The translations under genes were made by a program, and so were the position numbers. Below, one piece after another: positions 43,226 through 51,839 of a DNA stretch of 64,000 nucleotides (positions are counted from its first letter, which is position 1; each line of letters starts with the position of its first letter). The notes beneath the pieces were generated by a model. The model saw only the letters and a program-made list of their open reading frames with translations, was not told the origin of the DNA and did no database searches. The DNA is from Elusimicrobiota bacterium (lineage in GTDB: Bacteria; Elusimicrobiota; Elusimicrobia; Elusimicrobiales; UBA9959), in the NCBI GenBank assembly GCA_019135865.1, contig JAGVVD010000058.1, positions 62,001 through 126,000 on the forward strand. Reading direction: 5' to 3'.

Positions 43226-43951
43226 CTACCTTATGATCTCGAACGTCACGAAAAGGAACAGCGAGCTCTGGTCCTCCACTATGTCGGTGGAGCTGAACAG
43301 CTTGCCGATGAGCGGGATATGGCCCAGGATCGGCACGCGGTTCCGGGAGACGTTGCGGCTGCTCTTCTTGAGGCCGCCTATGACGAGCGTCTCCCCGCTC
43401 TTGAGCTCGACCTCGGTCTGCACCTGCCGGGTGATCATCGAGGGGATGGTGGTCCCGCCCACGACCACCGGCTTGGAATAGTCGGGGTTGGAGACCTCCA
43501 GCGCGATCTGCACGTCCACCGTGTCCTTCTTCTCGGCCAGGATGACCGGCAGCACCTGCAGGATGACGCCGTGCTTCTTGAACTCGGCGCCGACGCCCTG
43601 GTTGTTGGAATAGGGGACCGGGACCTCGCCGCCGACCGTGAAATTGGCCTGCGAGCCGCTCTTGGCGATGACCTTGGGATTGGAGAGGAGCTGGGCCTTG
43701 CCCTCGGTCTCCAGGAGCTTGAGCGAGGTGCTCAGCTGGGTCTTGCGCTCGAACTCGCCGAGGCGGATGATGCCGGGCACCGACTTCTCGCCGAACTCGA
43801 AGAGCTGGCTCCAGGAGAAGCCGCGCGTCTTCTGTATCGAGCCGCTTATCTCCACGATGTCCGCGCTGACGGCCACCATCTCCGCCTTCTGGGCCAGCGC
43901 CGGCGCCGCCAGGAAGGCGGCCGCGGCGAAGGTCAGTATCGTTCGTTTCAT
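43226..43951 (-). CDS. Minimal secretin (RcpA/CpaC-like), secretin domain only
   Basis: 241 residues from the ATG at 43951, with GGAGG six bases upstream. A longer frame reaching 44668 lies inside the CpaB gene and is rejected. A signal peptide (1-20) is followed directly by the secretin homology domain (EGKAQLLSNPKVIAKSGSQANFTVGGEVPVP, SGETLVIGGL, RVPILGHIPLIGKLF). RcpA/CpaC proteins normally have 400-500 residues with BON and N0/N1 domains before this. Those are missing, so the channel must be recruited or stabilised by other proteins, or this is a partner of a full secretin elsewhere. Confidence 0.85.
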   Translation of the reverse strand: MKRTILTFAAAAFLAAPALAQKAEMVAVSADIVEISGSIQKTRGFSWSQLFEFGEKSVPGIIRLGEFERKTQLSTSLKLLETEGKAQLLSNPKVIAKSGSQANFTVGGEVPVPYSNNQGVGAEFKKHGVILQVLPVILAEKKDTVDVQIALEVSNPDYSKPVVVGGTTIPSMITRQVQTEVELKSGETLVIGGLKKSSRNVSRNRVPILGHIPLIGKLFSSTDIVEDQSSLFLFVTFEIIR

Positions 43952-43974
43952 CCAGATCCTCCCGGGTGACGGGG

Positions 43975-44730
43975 CTACTTTATCAGCTTCCTGAAGCTCG
44001 CGATCTCCATCGGGTGCAGTTCGATGTCGCCCAGGCCGCGGACGACCACGGAGACGTCGCCGGTCTTGGCCGAAAGCGAGAGGTACTGGGCTTCGTTGGG
44101 GTTGAGCGCCAGGCTCAGCACGCCCTTGTCGGAGAAGGCCTGGTCGGCGGCCTCCTTGCCGGCCTTGGCCTTGGCCATGTCGCCCGACATGCCCTGGCCG
44201 AGGTTGGTGCCGACGCCGAGCACCAGCACGTTCTGCAGTATCGTGGCCGTGACCTTCTCCTTGCGGCTGTCGCCCATGACGGCGTCGAAGGTGACCAGCA
44301 CGTCGACGCGGTCGCCGGGCTTGACCAGGCGCAGCAGCTCGTTCTCCATGGGCAGGATGCAGCCGCGGTAGCCGGGCGGCACCTTGACGCTGAGGCCCGC
44401 CTCCGGGCTCAGCGAGACCAGCGCGCCCTGGGTGACCTGGTTGCCCTTGGGGATGCGCACCGCGGTGACGAGATTGGCGACGTGCTTTATATCGGAAGGG
44501 CTGCGCACCTCGTAGGAGTCCTGCTGCATGTACTTGCGCGGCACCTGTATGACCTCCACGAGGTCCTCCTTGATGACCGTGCGGGCAGGGAGGTCGAACC
44601 TGGCCACCAGCACCTGGCCGGTCTCGTAGGCGCGCGCCAGGTTCTTCTCCTTCTGGGAGAGTATCCACCAGTAGATCATCGCGGCGCCTAGGGCCAGCAG
44701 CAGCGGGAGGAGGAATCCTTTCTTTTCCAT
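43975..44730 (-). CDS. cpaB: Flp pilus assembly protein CpaB/RcpC
   Basis: 251 residues from the ATG at 44730. One N-terminal helix (5-22) is followed by an SAF domain (VARFDLPARTVIKEDLVEV) and a RcpC/CpaB C-terminal region (LVKPGDRVDVLVTFDA, ATILQNVLVLGVG). CpaB proteins are thought to bind peptidoglycan and help the secretin. It is the first gene behind the 44748-44775 promoter. The GTG four codons upstream lacks an SD. Confidence 0.85.
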   Translation of the reverse strand: MEKKGFLLPLLLALGAAMIYWWILSQKEKNLARAYETGQVLVARFDLPARTVIKEDLVEVIQVPRKYMQQDSYEVRSPSDIKHVANLVTAVRIPKGNQVTQGALVSLSPEAGLSVKVPPGYRGCILPMENELLRLVKPGDRVDVLVTFDAVMGDSRKEKVTATILQNVLVLGVGTNLGQGMSGDMAKAKAGKEAADQAFSDKGVLSLALNPNEAQYLSLSAKTGDVSVVVRGLGDIELHPMEIASFRKLIK

Positions 44731-44747
44731 AATCGGGGGCACCTCTG

Positions 44748-44798
44748 GTTATAGTTTACGGGGCTCGGGTTACAACCTTGTTAAATCGCTGTTAAATC
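44748..44798 (-). promoter_or_regulatory. Promoter and tandem 11-bp-phased direct repeats upstream of cpaB
   Basis: On the minus strand TTGTAA (44770-44775), a 16-base spacer and TATAAC (44748-44753) form a sigma70-type promoter. Immediately upstream are two exact 9-base repeats, GATTTAACA (44790-44798 and 44779-44787), whose starts are 11 bases apart. Direct repeats spaced one helical turn next to the -35 box are typical of OmpR/PhoB-family sites. A similar pair lies at 55955-55970. Confidence 0.65.
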
Positions 44799-44802
44799 CG
44801 TG

Positions 44803-45294
44803 CTACTGGATGAACGGCTTCTCCACCGGCATGCGCATCATGACCTTGAGGGTCTTGGCCCGCTTCTGCCGCGGCGGGTCGGAGAGGATGAAACTCGACC
44901 CCGGGAAAACGAGCCGCGCCGGGTAGAACATCGTGACCTCCAGGTCGTGATTGCTGTGGCTGCGGCCCGTGTCCTGCACCTGCCTGTCGCTCCCGGTCCA
45001 GATGCACTCCGCGGTCACCGACATGTTGTTGCAGTTGGCGAACATCTGGCAGAGGACCTCCCGCATCTTTATCTCGGCGTTGCCCTTGTCGCAGTAGTTC
45101 TTGTCCTCGCCGCCCTTGGGGCCGGCCACCAGCGCCCCTATGCGGGCCAGTTCGTAGGCGCTGTGATGGGCCAGTATGGTCTGGAAGGCCAGGTTGCCGA
45201 GCTCCATGATGAGGAAGAGCATCAGCATGAAGACCGGGAGCACCAGAAGGAGCTCCACGGTCACCTGTCCTTTTTTCCGGGGCGGCTGTCCCAT
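44803..45294 (-). CDS. TadE-like pseudopilin
   Basis: 163 residues. RKKGQVTVELLLVLPVFMLMLFLIMELGNLAFQ is the TadE prepilin motif with Glu at +5. A short periplasmic domain with five cysteines follows (NYC, EVLCQMFANCNN, AECIW). It is encoded between the Flp pilin and the cpaB promoter. Its paralogue is at 25621-26187. Confidence 0.85.
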   Translation of the reverse strand: MGQPPRKKGQVTVELLLVLPVFMLMLFLIMELGNLAFQTILAHHSAYELARIGALVAGPKGGEDKNYCDKGNAEIKMREVLCQMFANCNNMSVTAECIWTGSDRQVQDTGRSHSNHDLEVTMFYPARLVFPGSSFILSDPPRQKRAKTLKVMMRMPVEKPFIQ

Positions 45295-45395
45295 AAGGCG
45301 GCCTTTCCCGTTCCCGGCCGTCCCTCTTGAACGGTCCGCGCCGGCCGGCCCTTCCGGGGAAGGGACGGCCGGCGGCGGGGGCGGGGCGGAACTCC

Positions 45396-45584
45396 TTACC
45401 TGTTGCCGCCGCTGGCCCCGAGGGAACTGGCGGCGCCGCTGATCATGCCCTGTATGCTCTGGAAGAGACCGGGCATATAGTTCTTGAGAGCCATGCCGGC
45501 TATCAGCACCACGCCCACCACGACCGCGAGCATCAGCAGGTATTCCACCGTGTTCTGACCTTTCCTGTTCTTGAGCAGTTTCAT
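45396..45584 (-). CDS. Flp-type major pilin candidate
   Basis: 62 residues. A short basic leader (MKLLKNRKG) is cut before QNTVEYLLML, followed by one hydrophobic helix and a small Gly/Ser/Ala tail, the exact size and shape of a type IVb Flp pilin. A GGAGG-like SD lies upstream. The core AVVVGV segment is shared with the pilin at 27389-27589, so they are duplicates at opposite ends of the island. Confidence 0.88.
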   Translation of the reverse strand: MKLLKNRKGQNTVEYLLMLAVVVGVVLIAGMALKNYMPGLFQSIQGMISGAASSLGASGGNR

Positions 45585-45646
45585 TTTTTGGGACCCTCCG
45601 CTATAGTGTTCAGAGAATTATATATTATTTCAGGCCACGCGACGGC

Positions 45647-45835
45647 TCAGGGCAGCGCCTCGTATTTCCTCATGATTATCAGGCCGCCGGCCCTGAACTG
45701 GCCGGTCAGGTACCATTGCATGACCCTGTAGATCATCACGAAGGCCATCAGCAGGGCCAGCGTGACCAGGATGTACTCCACCGCGGTCTGGCCGCGCCGG
45801 CGCGGGGAACGCTCTTTTCCGGCTGAAGCGGGCAT
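45647..45835 (-). CDS. Pilin-like protein, TadE/Flp type
   Basis: 62 residues. A basic leader SPRRRG precedes QTAVEYILVTLALLMAFVMIYRVM, the same prepilin motif, but the tail (QWYLTGQFRAGGLIIMRKYEALP) has aromatic and basic residues rather than a Gly/Ser tail. Probably a minor pilin. A TATAAT lies just upstream of the ATG and the leader is very short, with no clear SD. Confidence 0.75.
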   Translation of the reverse strand: MPASAGKERSPRRRGQTAVEYILVTLALLMAFVMIYRVMQWYLTGQFRAGGLIIMRKYEALP

Positions 45836-45858
45836 ATCCCGGAGATTATATACTATTT

Positions 45859-46848
45859 TCAGAACTGCATCTTGACCGAGATCTGGTTGGCCTTGCCCAG
45901 CGCGCCGTAAGGCACCAGGGCGTAGTCCAGCGCGATGCCGTAACCCAGCGACTGAGCGCTGTAGATGCCTATGCCGAAGCTCCAGCCGCTGGCCTCCTCC
46001 AGTCCCAGCTTGTCCAGCGTCGAGTCGTAGCTGCGCCCGAAGTCGCTGGTGTCGGTGTAGCCGGCGCGGAAGGAAACCTTGCCGACCTGCAGGACCTCCT
46101 CGGGGATGTTCAGCTCCACCCCTCCGCCGTAGACGGCCTCGTCCTGGTCGCTGGCCTTCTTGTTCTCCACCGTGAGGGTCAGGAAGGGATTGGGACTGAA
46201 CGAGGCGCCGAGGCGGCTGAGCTTGACGACCTCTTTCTCGCCGCCGGAGAAGTTCTGCCCGCTCCAGCCGAAGGACAGCTTGCGGCCGAGGCGCAGCCGC
46301 GCGCCGAGGTCGAAGACGTAGTTCTGGTAGGACTCGGAATAATTGTCCTCGAGCACGCTCTTGACCGAGGCGCCGAGCGCGAAACGCTCCAGGAAGAAGG
46401 ACTTGGCCAGCGTCAGGGAGGCGTAGGCGTTGCGGACCTCTATGTCCTGCGAGTACTGGGGAATGCCCTGTTCGTCGCGGACGTCGAAGCCGTCCACGCT
46501 GTAATAGGCCAGGTTGAAGCCGATCACCGACTGGCCTATGGGATGCACGTAGGCCAGGTACTGGCCGCCGTAGCCGCCGAACCAGCCGAGGTAGGCGAAA
46601 TTGAGCTCCCTGAGCTGCGCCGAGGCGACGCCGGCCGGGTTTATGCTCATGGCCTCCGACCCCTCCATCAGCGAGGCGCCCGTATTGCCCAGCGCCTGCG
46701 CGCGCGGCGAGCCGGTGGGCAGCTTCATGAACACCGCGCCGTAGGTGCCGGCGCTCTCGTCGGCGGCCTTCAGGGGCAGCGCGGGGGCGCAGAGCGCCGC
46801 CGCCAGCAGCGCCGCCCAGACCCTTTCGGAACCTTTCTTTATCTTCAT
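45859..46848 (-). CDS. PorV/UPF0164-like outer-membrane beta-barrel protein
   Basis: 329 residues from the ATG at 46848, which has AGGTGG five bases upstream. A signal peptide (LLAAALCAPALPLKA) is followed by GSPRAQALGNTGASLMEGSEAMSINPAGVA, the conserved start of the PorV/UPF0164 family, and alternating strands ending in aromatic KMQF. PorV shuttles cargo in type IX secretion of Bacteroidota; in other phyla relatives have no assigned role. The FlgD-repeat protein gene just upstream is a possible cargo. Confidence 0.8.
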   Translation of the reverse strand: MKIKKGSERVWAALLAAALCAPALPLKAADESAGTYGAVFMKLPTGSPRAQALGNTGASLMEGSEAMSINPAGVASAQLRELNFAYLGWFGGYGGQYLAYVHPIGQSVIGFNLAYYSVDGFDVRDEQGIPQYSQDIEVRNAYASLTLAKSFFLERFALGASVKSVLEDNYSESYQNYVFDLGARLRLGRKLSFGWSGQNFSGGEKEVVKLSRLGASFSPNPFLTLTVENKKASDQDEAVYGGGVELNIPEEVLQVGKVSFRAGYTDTSDFGRSYDSTLDKLGLEEASGWSFGIGIYSAQSLGYGIALDYALVPYGALGKANQISVKMQF

Positions 46849-46873
46849 AAATTCCACCTTTTAAGCCCCGGCC

Positions 46874-49800
46874 TCAGGGTATCAGGATCTTCTTGACGGT
46901 CTGGCACACCTCGCGGGTGCCCTGGGTGGCCTCGAACCGCAGCACGGCCAGGTAAACGCCCGGCGCCACCGTTTTGCCCTGCTGATTGGTCCTGGGCCAG
47001 AGATGTTCGGCCTGGTTGTCGCCCGGCTGGTCGCCGAAATCGTACTTATAGACCAGGTCGCCGGCCAGGTTGTAGAGCCTCATCGTGATCTTGCCGCCGA
47101 ACGGGGCCTTCACCCGGAACCTGCCCGAGGTCCCCGTGTAGGGATTGGGGAAGAAGAAGGACCCGGCCTCGAACTCGCCGCAGAGATCGACGACCCCGCC
47201 CTTGGTCAGCGGGATATTGGCCGTCACCACGTCGTCGGCGCGCACGTAGTTGTGGGTCAGGCTGCCGGTCAGCGTGTTCAGGTTGTCGGTGTCGGTGGTG
47301 CCGTAGATCTGGAAGACGTAGCTGCCGTCCGGCACGCGCGTGAGCGTCAGGTCGGTGCCGTCCCAGTACTCGGTGATCTGGGTCCTGGCCGGCCGGACGC
47401 CTATGATGCGCTTGACGATGGTGCCGGGGACCTCGACGCCGGGGTCGCTCTGCAGGCTGCGGTTGGTGCCCGGCTTGTAGATCTTGGTGGCCACTTTCAT
47501 GGCCTCCGAGACCTGGTAGGAGATGATGGCCGGGTTCTCCTGGGTCAGCGGCACGATGGAGACGTCGTAGATGCGCAGCGGGCAGGCGTCTATCGTCATC
47601 TGCACGGTCGTGCGCTGCGTCAGCAGGGCGGAGATGTCCTCCGCTATGATCCGGACATTGTAGGTGTCGCAGGGCACGAAATTGCCGTGGTTGTCCTTGC
47701 CGTCCCAGAAGTCCTGGTAGAGGATGTCGCCGTCCCTGAAGCCGCTGGCGATATGCGCCACTTCCCGCGGCGGGATCTCCAGCGTCATGACCTGGACCGT
47801 GACCGTGCTCTGGCGGTTGAGCGAATAGGTTATCTCGTAGGGCGGCAGCTTGACCGAATCGCTGGAGTTGTACATCGTCGGGATGGACGGGATCACGTCG
47901 AAACCGGCGAAGATGATCTGCCCGCGCGTGATGTCGATGTAGCCGCTGACCTTGTCGGTGGCGTACATCATCTGGCCGCCGGCGGTGCCGCTGGTCTTGG
48001 CCACCAGCGTGAAGGGATAACGCCCGTCGGGCATCAGCCTGCCGTCCGAGTCGCGCCCGTCCCAGTACTCGGTGATGCGGAAGCGGCCGGGCCTCACCCC
48101 CGAGATGCTGTAGACCGGGGTCAGCGTCACCGAATCCTCCCAGGGCCACATGCCGGCCGCGGTCTGGGTGGAGCCGGCCGCGTAGATCTTTATGTCCATC
48201 CACATGGTCTGCGACAGCTCGAAGCCTATCGTGGCCATCGAGGAGGTGCCGCCGAGCAGGGAGGTGGTGCGCACGTCCACGATGCGGAACATGTCCACCG
48301 GGATCAGCGCCGTCACGGTGGAGGTCTTGACGGTGGCGCAGAGCAGCGGGTCGGTCACGGCCAGCTCGGCCAGGTAGGTGCCGCTGGCGACGTAGTTGCC
48401 GAACTCGTCCCGGCCGTCCCAGAGGTCGCGGTTGGAGAAGTTGGCGGCGCGCGGCTCGTTGCGCACGAGCCGCCGGACGACCGTGGAGCCGTCCATGCTC
48501 TTTATGGTCAGGTTGACCAGCGCGTCGCGCTGCGGCGTATAACGGAAATAGAAGGGGTCCAGCATGGCCGCCGTCGGGCTGGAGCCGATGACCGTGGAGG
48601 AAGGGTTCAGCAGTGCGACCGGCAGGCCCCTGGCGACGGGCACGGCGCCGACCATCACCTTGTTGGTGCGCACGGTCCAGCCCCCGGAGGGCAGCTCGGC
48701 CCAGATGGCGTAGACGTAGTCGCCGTCGCAGACCGGATTCCCGGAGGAATCGCGGCCGTCCCAGATCGTCGTCACCGTCGTACGCCGGTCCTTCTGCTCG
48801 CTTATCAGCCTCAGCGGCGTTATGGAGGCGCTGACCGAGGAGGCGTTGACCTCGATCGCCGTCCCCGGCGGGTAGATGCCGACATGGACCGTGGCCGCCT
48901 CGGTCAGCATGTAGCTGATGGTCGCCAGGTCCGTGGACGAGGCGCCGAGCGGCTTTATGGCCACGTCGGTCACCTGCAGCGGGTCCAGGCCTATCTGCAC
49001 CGTGACGGGCCTGGCGAGGTCCCTGTATTCCCCCGCCCCGAAGGCCCACATGTCGGCCGACTCGGCCTCGATCCTGGCCAGGTAAAGGCCCGCCGGCCGC
49101 AGGAGGCCGTTATTGTCGCGGCCGTCCCAGAAATCGCCGTTGGTCAGCGTGCCGTCGGGCGTGCCTTCGCCGACCCTGGGCAGCTTGTCGACCAGCGTCC
49201 GCACCAGCGGCAGCGTGCCCGTGCCCGTCGCCGCGAAGATGTTGATGGTGGTGGTGGCGTCCTTGGAGAGGCGGTAGAGGATATTGTAGGGCTGGGCGGC
49301 CACGCCGGTGATCTTGCCCACTACCGTCGGGGTGGATTTGACGGAATGGATATTGGTGACGTTGACCTGTATCGGGACCTGGTTCTCGCCGGGATAGGCC
49401 GAGGTCTGCTGTATGGAGATATTGCCCGCCTGCTGGCTGACCTGGTTGGTCTTGACCGTGGCGCGGAAGCCGTACTGGCCGTTGGTCTTGCCGAACATGC
49501 CGTTGATGTTGTACATCCCGTCCCAGGCCGTGCAGTAGGTGCCGACCGTCTGCGCCTGGGGGGCCCCGGACTGCTGGTTGCACTGGCCGATATTGTAGAG
49601 ATTGATCGTCCTTATCGGCGGGGTGGAGGCGGGGTCCAGCGGATTGCCGCCGGGACCGAACTTAAAGATCTCGAAGGAGAGCTCGTCTATGCCGAAAAGA
49701 GTGGGCGTGCTGGGGACGACGCACTCTATGGTGGCGCACAGCGCCAGGCAGCCGCCGGGGTAGGCGGCCCTGGGGCGCTCGAACTCGATGAGCGCGGAAT

Positions 49801-49984
49801 CGTTCCAGGGATCGCCGGTCAGGGAGGTGTCGAAGGACCTGTCGGTGCCCAGGCCCCCGTCGCAGTAGGTCCCCCCGCCGTCCCCTACCACTATTTCGGA
49901 GATGTAAAGCTGCTGGGCCGAGGCCGGCGCCGGGAGGAGGAAGGCCGCCGCCGCGAAGATCGCCGCCAGTATCCTGTTTTTCAT
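46874..49984 (-). CDS. Secreted FlgD-type Ig repeat protein
   Basis: 1,036 residues from the ATG at 49984. A signal peptide (ending LPAPASAQ) is followed by a unique domain of about 200 residues. About eight FlgD-like Ig modules each carry a strand, then W-D-G-R/K-D-x-x-G and a D-G-x-Y loop. The C terminus (FFFPNPYTGTSG ... GKTVAPGVYLAVL ... KKILIP) matches the FlgD-like tail that serves as a secretion or anchoring module in T9SS-type cargo. Function is structural by inference. It is followed by the PorV-like gene. Confidence 0.82.
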   Translation of the reverse strand: MKNRILAAIFAAAAFLLPAPASAQQLYISEIVVGDGGGTYCDGGLGTDRSFDTSLTGDPWNDSALIEFERPRAAYPGGCLALCATIECVVPSTPTLFGIDELSFEIFKFGPGGNPLDPASTPPIRTINLYNIGQCNQQSGAPQAQTVGTYCTAWDGMYNINGMFGKTNGQYGFRATVKTNQVSQQAGNISIQQTSAYPGENQVPIQVNVTNIHSVKSTPTVVGKITGVAAQPYNILYRLSKDATTTINIFAATGTGTLPLVRTLVDKLPRVGEGTPDGTLTNGDFWDGRDNNGLLRPAGLYLARIEAESADMWAFGAGEYRDLARPVTVQIGLDPLQVTDVAIKPLGASSTDLATISYMLTEAATVHVGIYPPGTAIEVNASSVSASITPLRLISEQKDRRTTVTTIWDGRDSSGNPVCDGDYVYAIWAELPSGGWTVRTNKVMVGAVPVARGLPVALLNPSSTVIGSSPTAAMLDPFYFRYTPQRDALVNLTIKSMDGSTVVRRLVRNEPRAANFSNRDLWDGRDEFGNYVASGTYLAELAVTDPLLCATVKTSTVTALIPVDMFRIVDVRTTSLLGGTSSMATIGFELSQTMWMDIKIYAAGSTQTAAGMWPWEDSVTLTPVYSISGVRPGRFRITEYWDGRDSDGRLMPDGRYPFTLVAKTSGTAGGQMMYATDKVSGYIDITRGQIIFAGFDVIPSIPTMYNSSDSVKLPPYEITYSLNRQSTVTVQVMTLEIPPREVAHIASGFRDGDILYQDFWDGKDNHGNFVPCDTYNVRIIAEDISALLTQRTTVQMTIDACPLRIYDVSIVPLTQENPAIISYQVSEAMKVATKIYKPGTNRSLQSDPGVEVPGTIVKRIIGVRPARTQITEYWDGTDLTLTRVPDGSYVFQIYGTTDTDNLNTLTGSLTHNYVRADDVVTANIPLTKGGVVDLCGEFEAGSFFFPNPYTGTSGRFRVKAPFGGKITMRLYNLAGDLVYKYDFGDQPGDNQAEHLWPRTNQQGKTVAPGVYLAVLRFEATQGTREVCQTVKKILIP

Positions 49985-50023
49985 ATTCGAAAGCTCCGTT
50001 CTTTTATTTCCGCACATCACGGC

Positions 50024-51745
50024 TCAAAGCGACCGCACCGCGCTTTTGCGCAGTTCCAGCCGGGAGGAATCCCGCGCCTTCTCCAGCGTCCAGAACTCCT
50101 TCCCGTCCAGCCAGAAACCCTCCGCGCCCGGACCCAGGTCCGCGCCGGAAACTCTCTTGAAACCGCCGTGGGTGAAATCGTATATGCCGAGCGCGCCGGA
50201 GCCGTCCAGGACCCAGAACTTCCCCCCGGCCCACTGCATGGCCTTGACGGTCTTGATCCCCTTTATCTCGTAGCTGGCCAGCGCGCCGTGGGCCGGGTCG
50301 GGGCCGTGGCGGTAGAAGAGGCCGGACGCCGCGTCGAAGGACCAGAGGCTGTGGCCGTCGTGCGCCAGGCCCTGCGGCGCGGGACCGGGGGTGCGGACAC
50401 CGCCGAGCTCCCGCCCGGAGACGGTCTCCTTGCGCACCAGCCGCAGCTGGGCCAGGTCCAGCGCCCAGACCGAGCCGGACACGGGGGCCGCGGCGGCCGC
50501 GCGCAGCGGCACGCCCGCGCTGCCGTCTATGCGGCGCAGCGTGGCCAGGTCCTTGCGGTCCTTGAGCACCAGGCCCTGCTCCCAGTCGGCCAGCCAGAGG
50601 CCCTCCTCGGAGCCGGCTATATAAGATACTCCTTTAAGGTCCAGCGGCCAGGACTGCAGCAGCTCGAAACGGGGCCTGGAGCGGTAATCGTGGATGTAGA
50701 AGGCGGTCCCCGCCAGCAGGACCAGCGCGGCGCCGGCCAGCAGGAAGGCGCGGCGCAGGCCGCGGGTGCGCTCTACGGGGCCGGAAGGCGTCGAAACGAA
50801 GACCTTGGGGAGTTCCACGCCCTTGAGCGCGTAGAGCTGCAGCACCTGGGTGACCTTCTGCGACCACTCCGAGGAATCCTTGAGCACCTTCGAGAGCCCC
50901 TCGGCGTAGCCCAGGCCTCTCTCCTCCTCGCCGCGCAGCTTCTCGAGCCAGCTCTGGCGCTCGGAGCGCAGGCGCTCCTCCCAGACGGCGAATTCCTGGC
51001 GGTGGGTCTCCCAGACCGAGCGCTCGCGCTCCCAGAGCTCCTTCCACTGGGTCCGCTCGGCGTCCCAGGCCGCCCTGGCGGCGGAGAGCTCTTCTGCCAG
51101 CTCGGAATTCTTCCGCTCGAGTTCCTTGAGCCGGCGGCCGGCCTCGGCGCGCTCCTTGCGCTCGGCCAGCAGTTCGGAGAGGGTGGATTCGACGGCGGCC
51201 TTGGCGTCGGCCAGCCTCTTTTCGAGGGCCGCGGCGGCGTCGCGCAGGTCGGCGGACCCGGCATTGGCCTCGCCGTACTTGCGGCGGTACTCGTCGCGCT
51301 CGCGGGTCAGCGCCTCCACGCGGGCGCCCAGTTCGCGCAGCTCGTTCCTGCCGCGCTCGAGCACCTCCTGCAGCAGGCGGACCTCCTTCTGATGGGAGTC
51401 CTTCTGCCCGCGGAGGGCCTTGCGGGTCTCCTCCAGGTTCAGGGCGGTGTTGAGCTGCTCGGTGACCAGCTTCTCGCGGGCCTCGGTGTAATGCTGCTTG
51501 AGCTCGGCCAGGTGCGCGCGGGTCTCCTCGAGCTGGAAGGAGAGGTCGCGGACATTGAGTTCCTTGGCCGAGAGCAGGCGCTCCCATTCGGCCTGGGCCT
51601 TGCCGTAATTGTCCTTGAGGAACCGGACGGTCTCGACCGAGGATTCGCGCATTTCCGGCATGGGCGGCGGCGCGGGAGGCAGGTCCTCCCCCGAAACGCG
51701 CTTCCACACCTCGGCTATCCTCTTGTCCAGCTCGGAATTTTCCAT
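50024..51745 (-). CDS. Coiled-coil membrane protein with C-terminal propeller-like domain
   Basis: 573 residues. Residues about 20-290 are a long Glu/Arg/Lys-rich coiled coil. One membrane helix (about 331-348, FLLAGAALVLLAGTAFYI) separates it from an extracytoplasmic domain. That domain has repeated short blades (GLWLADWEQGLVLKDRKDLATL, SVWALDLAQLRLV, SLWSFDAASGLFYRH, KFWVLDGSGALGIYD), suggesting a beta-propeller. No enzyme motif. It could link a cytoplasmic structure with an envelope partner. Confidence 0.75.
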   Translation of the reverse strand: MENSELDKRIAEVWKRVSGEDLPPAPPPMPEMRESSVETVRFLKDNYGKAQAEWERLLSAKELNVRDLSFQLEETRAHLAELKQHYTEAREKLVTEQLNTALNLEETRKALRGQKDSHQKEVRLLQEVLERGRNELRELGARVEALTRERDEYRRKYGEANAGSADLRDAAAALEKRLADAKAAVESTLSELLAERKERAEAGRRLKELERKNSELAEELSAARAAWDAERTQWKELWERERSVWETHRQEFAVWEERLRSERQSWLEKLRGEEERGLGYAEGLSKVLKDSSEWSQKVTQVLQLYALKGVELPKVFVSTPSGPVERTRGLRRAFLLAGAALVLLAGTAFYIHDYRSRPRFELLQSWPLDLKGVSYIAGSEEGLWLADWEQGLVLKDRKDLATLRRIDGSAGVPLRAAAAAPVSGSVWALDLAQLRLVRKETVSGRELGGVRTPGPAPQGLAHDGHSLWSFDAASGLFYRHGPDPAHGALASYEIKGIKTVKAMQWAGGKFWVLDGSGALGIYDFTHGGFKRVSGADLGPGAEGFWLDGKEFWTLEKARDSSRLELRKSAVRSL

Positions 51746-51839
51746 AAAGGACCGCGGGCCACGGGCCCGGCGGTCACTTTATTTTACCAGGGAGGGCGTT
51801 AAGGGACGGTGAAATAATTGTTAACAAAAGATTACGGGC

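Noticed and set aside
43226-44668. Extended secretin gene starting inside cpaB
   Set aside because: The upstream 240 codons are an out-of-frame reading of cpaB. A signal peptide and a good SD mark the true start at 43951.
47003-51802. 1,599-codon plus-strand open frame
   Set aside because: It is antisense to the FlgD-repeat and coiled-coil genes, whose minus-strand products have signal peptides and known motifs.
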